From contig NZ_GG657907.1 of NCBI RefSeq assembly GCF_000156355.1, positions 49,124 to 113,123 on the forward strand: DNA of 64,000 bases, given 5' to 3'. A program made the translations under genes and the position numbers. This document shows positions 58,508 through 64,000 of this stretch, one piece after another (position 1 is the first letter of the stretch; each line of letters begins with the position of its first letter). Below the pieces are notes generated by a model. That model did not search any database. It had not been told where the DNA came from and saw only the letters and a list, made by a program, of their open reading frames with translations. The stretch is from Methylophaga thiooxydans DMS010. GTDB lineage: Bacteria > Pseudomonadota > Gammaproteobacteria > Nitrosococcales > Methylophagaceae.

Positions 58508-60409
58508 TCAGCTATTTTCTTTTTCCTCGAGCGCTTCCCACTTTGCATAGGTGGCAGACAGTGTTTGCTCTAAATCGTCAACATCCTGTTGCAGCGTGGT
58601 GATGGTCTCTGCATCTTTTTTATAAAAATCGGGATCGGACATTTGTTTATTGAATGCCGCTTGCTTGGCCTCCAACTCTTCAATTTTGGCTGGTAAGGCC
58701 TTCAGATCCAATTGCTCTTGATAGGTCAGTTTACTTTTCTTTTTCGGCGCTGACTTTACCGTGGGTGTAGGTTGGTTCTCAGACTTTTTTGAGGCCTGCG
58801 TTTGTTGTTTGGCTTGTGACCGTTGATGCAACCAATCATCATAACCGCCCACATATTCACGAACTTGGCCATCCTCGTCAAACACAATACTGCTGGTCAC
58901 CACATTATTGATAAAGGCACGATCATGGCTTACTAACAACAAAGTGCCAGTGTAATTAAGTAGAAGATCTTCCAACAGCTCCAGGGTTTCAGCATCCAGG
59001 TCATTGGTCGGTTCGTCCATCACCAGTAAGTTTGCAGGCTGGGTAAATAGCTTAGCCAATAATAAACGGTTTCTTTCACCACCCGATAAGGCTTTAACCG
59101 GTGTTCTGGCACGTTCTGGTGTAAACAGGAAGTCTTGTAAGTAACCAATAATATGTTTACGACTGTCATTGATATCGACATGGTCACTGCCCTGCCCGAC
59201 ATTCTCGACCACACTTTCCTCTTCATTGAGCTGACTACGTAATTGGTCGAAAAAGGCAATCTCCAGATTCGTACCCGTTTTTACTTCACCAGATTCAGGG
59301 GCTTGTCGTTCCAGCAAGATAGACAGCAAAGTACTTTTACCGCAGCCATTGGGACCAATGACACCGATACGATCACCACGTTGGATTAACGTCGTAAAAT
59401 TCTCAAACAACTGCTTACCGTCATAGCTCTGACTGATATTCTCAGCCTCAATCACCAGCTTGCCGCTTCGCTCTGCTTCTTGCAGTTGCATTTGCACATT
59501 GCCCTGCTTTTCACGGCGTTGACTGCGTTCTCTCCGTAATTGCTGCAAGGCGCGCACCCGACCTTCGTTACGGGTTCTTCTGGCCTTAATTCCCTGACGA
59601 ATCCAGGTTTCTTCCTGAGCCAGCTTTTTATCAAACTGGGCATTTTGTTCGGCTTCAGCTGCCAAAATTTCTTCACGCTTTTTCAGGTAGTTATTATAGT
59701 CACCAGGAAAGCTCACGAGTTGGCCACGGTCGAGCTGAACAATGCGTGTCGCCAAAGATTGCAGGAAGGTTCTGTCATGGGTGATAAACAATAAGGTGCC
59801 GCCATAACTTTTTAGGAAGCCCTCCAGCCACGTGATAGATTCAATATCAAGATGGTTAGTCGGCTCATCCAGCAACAAAATATCGGGTTGTTTAACTAAT
59901 GCCTGAGCCAATAAGACACGACGTTTTTTACCACCTGAAAGGCTATCAAACTCAATATCAGCATCTAACGACAAACGTGAAATCACCGTTTCCACACGTT
60001 GTTCCAAGGACCAGCCATCAACGGCTTCCAATTTGTGTTGAGCTTTTTCGAGCTTATCGAGTAAGGCTGCTGAGCTATCCGTTTCCAGTTGATGCACGAT
60101 TTGATGGTATTCGACTAACAAAGGGGCGATCTCGCCTAACCCTTCCGCCACGACATCAAATACTTTGCCATGCGTGCCAATCGGCACTTCCTGCTCAAGC
60201 CGGGCAATTTTGGTTTCCTGCCCGCCCATGATTTCGCCGGAGTCGGCTTTAATTTCGCCGGCAATCAATTTCATTAAGGTTGATTTACCGGCGCCATTGC
60301 GTCCAACCAGACACACACGTTCACCGCGGTCTAATTGAAAATCGACTTTATCCAATAGATTAGGGCCGCCGTAGCTGACGGTAACTTGCTTCAATGACAG
60401 TAATGCCAC
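58508..60409 (-). CDS. uup: ABC-F protein Uup
   Basis: Cytosolic twin-ATPase of the ABC-F family, 633 aa. The first Walker A is GRNGAGKST near residue 37 with signature SLSGGKKRR. The second is GPNGCGKST near 352 with ALSGGERNR. A Lys/Gln-rich linker leads to a C-terminal coiled coil (about 545-630) that binds DNA in E. coli Uup. It lies 2 bases after the frameshifted yheS gene. Confidence 0.95.
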   Translation of the reverse strand: MALLSLKQVTVSYGGPNLLDKVDFQLDRGERVCLVGRNGAGKSTLMKLIAGEIKADSGEIMGGQETKIARLEQEVPIGTHGKVFDVVAEGLGEIAPLLVEYHQIVHQLETDSSAALLDKLEKAQHKLEAVDGWSLEQRVETVISRLSLDADIEFDSLSGGKKRRVLLAQALVKQPDILLLDEPTNHLDIESITWLEGFLKSYGGTLLFITHDRTFLQSLATRIVQLDRGQLVSFPGDYNNYLKKREEILAAEAEQNAQFDKKLAQEETWIRQGIKARRTRNEGRVRALQQLRRERSQRREKQGNVQMQLQEAERSGKLVIEAENISQSYDGKQLFENFTTLIQRGDRIGVIGPNGCGKSTLLSILLERQAPESGEVKTGTNLEIAFFDQLRSQLNEEESVVENVGQGSDHVDINDSRKHIIGYLQDFLFTPERARTPVKALSGGERNRLLLAKLFTQPANLLVMDEPTNDLDAETLELLEDLLLNYTGTLLLVSHDRAFINNVVTSSIVFDEDGQVREYVGGYDDWLHQRSQAKQQTQASKKSENQPTPTVKSAPKKKSKLTYQEQLDLKALPAKIEELEAKQAAFNKQMSDPDFYKKDAETITTLQQDVDDLEQTLSATYAKWEALEEKENS

Positions 60410-60411
60410 AA

Positions 60412-62300
60412 TTATTCTCCAGCAGCTTGAGCTGCTTCTAGTTGTTCACTGGCTTCAAACCAAGTCATTTCGGCTTGTTCCAGTTGTGTTTTTAAATCCG
60501 CTTGCTGTTGAAGCAGGGCTTTTAGTTTATCTTTGGCTTGTTCGGTATAAAGCGAGTTATCAGCCATTTCTATTTCTAGGTCGCTTAACGACCCTGTCAG
60601 CTTATCCATCTGTTGTTCTGCTTTTTTCACCGCATTGCGAAGCGGTTGCAGTTTTTGCCTGTGGTTGGCTGCCGCTTTGCGATCCTGCTTTTTATTGTTA
60701 ACGTTGGCTGAAGCCTCAGTTTTCTGTGGCTTATCTTTATTCAGTAACCATTGTCGATAATCATCAAGATCACCATCGAAGCTTTTCGCCTGCCCTTCTG
60801 ACACTAGCCATAAATCATCGGTTACGGAACGTAATAAATGTCTGTCATGCGACACAACAACAAGCGCCCCTTCGAACTCTTGTAAGGCGACGGTCAACGC
60901 TAAACGCATTTCTAAATCAAGATGATTGGTTGGCTCATCCAATAACAACACCGCCGGTCTTTGGTAAACCAGAATGGCTAATACCAATCGCGCTTTTTCG
61001 CCCCCTGAAAAAGGTGCCACCAAATCCAGCGCTTTATCACCATGGAAACCAAAACCACCCAAGAAATTACGTAAGTCCTGTTCACTGGCTTGCTTGTCGA
61101 GCCGTTGTAAATGCTTAAGCGGCGTATCGTCAGATCGTAACTGCTCCAGCTGATGCTGGGCAAAATATCCAATGCGTATATCTTTGGCTTCCTTGCGCTT
61201 GCCGCTCAACGGCTCAAGCACGCCTGCTATTAATTTAATTAAGGTTGATTTCCCTGCGCCATTGGGACCTAACAAACCAATGCGATCCCCCGGTGCCAGG
61301 GTCAGCTTCACCTGACTTATCAGCGGTGTATCAGCATAACCTACGGAGGCTTTATCCAATGCTAATAAAGGCACGGTAAGACGAGTTGGCGACAAAAAGC
61401 TGAAGTGAAAGGGAGAATCAACATGTGCAGGCGCAATTAACTCCATACGCTCTAATGCTTTCACCCGGCTTTGTGCTTGCTTGGCCTTCGTTGCCTTGGC
61501 TTTAAAGCGCGTGACAAAACTTCGCATATGGGCAATTTCACGTTGTTGCTTTTGATGGGCCGCTTGCTGGTTGGCCAGGTGCTCGGCGCGAGCCAGTTCA
61601 AAGTCAGAATAATTGCCGGTATACACTTTGATGCGCTGTTGTTCGATGTGGGCGATATGGGTCACGACTCTATCGAGAAAATCTCTGTCATGTGAAATCA
61701 CGAGCAAGGTACCTGAGTAACTTCTGAGCCACTCCTCCAACCAATACACCGCCTCTAAATCAAGGTGATTCGTTGGTTCATCAAGTAATAATAAGTCTGA
61801 ACGGCACATCAATGCCTGTGCCAAGTTCAAGCGCATTCGCCAACCACCTGAAAATGCCGTAACCGGTTTTGTCTCCTGCTCGGCAGTAAAGCCCAGACCG
61901 TGCATCAACTTACCTGCACGACTATTGGCAGTGTAGGCATCGATTGCCGCCAGCTTGTCATGCAACACACTTTGTAAGTGCCCATCGCTTTGTTTTTCAG
62001 CTTCAGCTAATTGGGTATGAAGCCGAGTGAGTTCTTCATCACCTTGCAACACATACTCAATCGCCGGTAAATCAACCGCTGGAGTTTCTGCGCGACATGT
62101 GCGGTTGTCCATGAATCAGGCATACTGACTTCGCCAGTATCGGCATGTAATTGATCCCGCAACATCGCAAACAAGCTCGACTTACCGGTACCATTGGCAC
62201 CCGTTAAACCGATCCGCTGTCCTGGGTGAATAATCAGATTGGCAGATTCAAATAATAGACGTGTCCCTCGACGTAAGGAGACTTGATTCAGTTTTATCAT
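60412..62300 (-). pseudogene. yheS: ABC-F protein YheS, frameshifted near its N-terminus
   Basis: Start MIKLNQVSLRRGTRLLF at 62300 is the normal YheS N-terminus with Walker A GANGTGKSS near residue 34. After about 71 codons (THVAQ) the frame fails. The correct continuation (ETPAVDLPAIEYVLQGDEEL) is one base out of phase, near 62,086-62,090, and runs intact to 60412. It includes AFSGGWRMR, GPNGAGKST and PFSGGEKAR. A missing G explains it; the joined length of about 630 aa matches YheS. YheS acts on translating ribosomes. This is a sequencing error or a recent mutation. Confidence 0.85.
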
Positions 62301-62342
62301 GGCGCGAATTGTATCAAGGCCATCGTATTGAGATCAGGGTTT

Positions 62343-63035
62343 TTATTCAGAATCGACGTGCTCAGGCAACTGCCAATTTATAGCAGCAGTACCATGCTGC
62401 TGCAGGTACGCATTCGCCTGGCTGAAATGCTGGCATCCTAAAAAACCACGGTATGCGGATAAGGGAGAAGGATGTGGCGCTTTCAATATCAGGTGCTTTT
62501 GCGGATCGATCGCGCTGCCTTTCTTTTGCGCGTAACTGCCCCACAACATAAAGACCACATGATTGCACTGTTCATTCACGATACTGATAATTTTGTCCGT
62601 AAACTGCTCCCAGCCCTTCCCTTGATGGGCATTGGCATTCGACTCCTCAACGGTTAATACAGCGTTCAATAACAACACGCCTTGTTTTGCCCAACTTTCT
62701 AGGTAGCCATGATTAACAGGTTTAATGCCCAGATCTTTATCCAGTTCTTTATAAATATTGACCAATGACGGGGGCGTTTTGACACCTGGTTTCACTGAAA
62801 AACACAAGCCATGCGCTTGCCCCGGTTGATGATACGGGTCCTGCCCCAAAATAACGACTTTAACCTGATTGAGTGGCGTCGTTTCCAAGGCATGGAACCA
62901 GTTGCTAGAGTTCGGGTAAATGACTTTGTGATTCGCTTTTTCAGCTTGCAAGAACTGCTTCAGTTCCTGCATATAAGGTGCAGAAAACTCATCTTTCAAT
63001 GCCGGCTGCCAACTGGGGGCATTGTCCAGAACCAT
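62343..63035 (-). CDS. ung: Uracil-DNA glycosylase (family 1)
   Basis: Removes uracil from DNA. The water-activating Asp is in [20 protein letters not shown] and the catalytic His in [11 protein letters not shown]. The length of 230 aa is typical. It is divergent from the lipoprotein gene; 185 bases separate them and hold the two promoters. Confidence 0.97.
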   Translation of the reverse strand: MVLDNAPSWQPALKDEFSAPYMQELKQFLQAEKANHKVIYPNSSNWFHALETTPLNQVKVVILGQDPYHQPGQAHGLCFSVKPGVKTPPSLVNIYKELDKDLGIKPVNHGYLESWAKQGVLLLNAVLTVEESNANAHQGKGWEQFTDKIISIVNEQCNHVVFMLWGSYAQKKGSAIDPQKHLILKAPHPSPLSAYRGFLGCQHFSQANAYLQQHGTAAINWQLPEHVDSE

Positions 63036-63220
63036 TTTTATCTTCCCATCGTGATATCAAGTCATCATGATAACAATGCCCATTAACGCTGTCGCGTAAC
63101 CGGCTTATCACAGCTGTTTCCCCTGCACATAAATAGGAATAAATCCGATAGGGCCTCGCTAGCTGTCATGCTAATCTGGCAATGAAGTGTATTTAAATAG
63201 GTCAGTTTCAGGAGAAAATT

Positions 63221-63721
63221 ATGTCAGCTGGAATTCGTCTGTTATCCAGTGTGCTTGTGGCGGTTGGTCTTTTATTATTAGCTATTGCCTGTAATGATGA
63301 ATATGACTTGTCATCGTCGGATACCAGCGTCAACGCTCCCAACCAGAATAAAGATCAGGTACCACAGTGGCTGGAGTCTCATCATGAAATCTCAGCGGCA
63401 GACTGGCTGATTATCCGAAGTCCAGCAGCATTAAAAGGTGACGTTACAGATAAACAACACCGTGTCGCTATTTTGCAGGATGCATCTGAACACTTTCGTG
63501 AGAATCCACGGATGATTGCAAATAGGGCAACCCAGTTAGAAGATATGTTGTTGGAAATTGATATTGAAGAAAGTGCCGTATCGCTTATCGACCAGTTCAC
63601 TCACCTACCGACAAGAGGCACACCACATAACTTCTCAGCCTACTGTCAGTATTACTTTAATCTGCGTGCCCAAGGCTATGATGAACACTACGCACTGGCT
63701 GAGCTAAGTAAACTAAAATAA
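63221..63721 (+). CDS. Putative lipoprotein of unknown function
   Basis: Protein of 166 aa. A hydrophobic leader (residues 10-23) ends in LLAIAC, a fair lipobox with Cys24 as lipid attachment site. The mature part is hydrophilic and helical (SAADWLIIRSPAALKG, LEDMLLEIDIEESAVSLIDQF). I do not recognise the family. A Spy/CpxP-like gene lies convergent downstream. Confidence 0.6.
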   Translation: MSAGIRLLSSVLVAVGLLLLAIACNDEYDLSSSDTSVNAPNQNKDQVPQWLESHHEISAADWLIIRSPAALKGDVTDKQHRVAILQDASEHFRENPRMIANRATQLEDMLLEIDIEESAVSLIDQFTHLPTRGTPHNFSAYCQYYFNLRAQGYDEHYALAELSKLK

Positions 63722-63726
63722 TGCAG

Positions 63727-63773
63727 CAGCTCCCCCCGGTTTCGGGATAGGAGAGGAATGGGAGGAGCTGTGC
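63727..63773. terminator. Hairpin between two convergent genes
   Basis: A seven-base outer stem (cagctcc / ggagctg) encloses an inner cccg-gttt-cggg hairpin. No clear T-tract follows on either strand, so terminator function is uncertain. Confidence 0.3.
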
Positions 63774-63784
63774 AAAACCTATAA

Positions 63785-64000
63785 TTAGTGGTGTGCTTTT
63801 TCTTTATGCTTGGCCATTTTTTCTGTTAATTTCTGCTGTTGCTCAGCTGTCAGCAGATTAAACATCTCATGATGAAAACGAGCACGCGCCATCGACTGCT
63901 CTTTCTTCATCGCTAAAGACTCATCAATTAATTGCTCAAGTGCCGCTTCATCCAGGGTTTCTGCTTGGGTCACCTCTTTAATGGCTTTTTTGTTTCCCAA
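63785..64000 (-). CDS. Spy/CpxP-like LTxxQ protein (partial, N-terminus outside window)
   Basis: The last 71 codons of a gene entering from the right edge. The helical segment with ARARFHHEMFNLLTAEQQQKLTEKMAKHKEK contains the LTxxQ motif of periplasmic Spy/CpxP chaperones. The His-rich end (KAHH) is common in this family. The signal peptide would be outside the window. Confidence 0.75.
   Translation of the reverse strand: MGNKKAIKEVTQAETLDEAALEQLIDESLAMKKEQSMARARFHHEMFNLLTAEQQQKLTEKMAKHKEKAHH

Overview
The window is a 64 kb piece of a gammaproteobacterial chromosome. The housekeeping gene order (rseP-dxr-cdsA-uppS-frr-pyrH-tsf-rpsB, then map-glnD; and rpsP-rimM-trmD-rplS beside ffh) is the arrangement usual in gammaproteobacteria. 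Moderate GC content and gene content suggest a marine, aerobic lineage; a Methylophaga-like (Thiotrichales) organism is my guess but is not proven by the sequence.

Layout. Positions 1-7.1 kb hold an envelope, isoprenoid and translation block on the minus strand. map and glnD (7.2-10.6 kb) run the other way. From 10.6 to 31.8 kb lies a large minus-strand surface-polysaccharide locus. In transcription order it runs: rmlB, rmlA, a CapD/WbpM-type dehydratase, glmS, ugd, an EPS-associated MarR regulator, a sugar aminotransferase, a WbqC-family protein, an SDR epimerase, three sulfotransferase genes (one frameshifted, one truncated), a Wzx flippase, three GT2 glycosyltransferases, a second SDR, a priming sugar transferase, cysC (APS kinase) and a DHH-family phosphoesterase. 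Two tRNA genes (Arg-TCT, Pro-TGG) border it. From 32.4 to 43.6 kb are folD, cysS, glnS, a periplasmic cyclophilin, lpxH, dsbC, yajQ, xerD and the rpsP/ffh group. From 43.8 to 64 kb are ypjD, a CorB-like protein, a PilZ-like protein, asmA, mutY, yggX, a cold-shock protein, several poorly known envelope genes, an Amt-PAS-GGDEF-EAL fusion, two tandem ABC-F genes (the upstream one frameshifted), ung, a lipoprotein and a partial Spy/CpxP-like gene.

How it works together. The polysaccharide locus appears to encode its own sulfation chemistry. CysC makes PAPS, sulfotransferases use it on a nucleotide-sugar-derived glycan, and the adjacent DHH protein could destroy the inhibitory by-product PAP. RmlAB, Ugd, GlmS, the CapD-like dehydratase and the aminotransferase supply sugars, the priming transferase and GT2 enzymes assemble the unit, and Wzx flips it. 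No Wzy polymerase or Wza/Wzc export genes are visible, so the product could be an O-unit-like or unlinked-locus polysaccharide.

Points of caution. There are two single-base frameshifts (a sulfotransferase near 20,110 and yheS near 62,088) that may be real or sequencing errors, and a roughly 100-bp in-frame insertion with inverted-repeat ends inside glmS.
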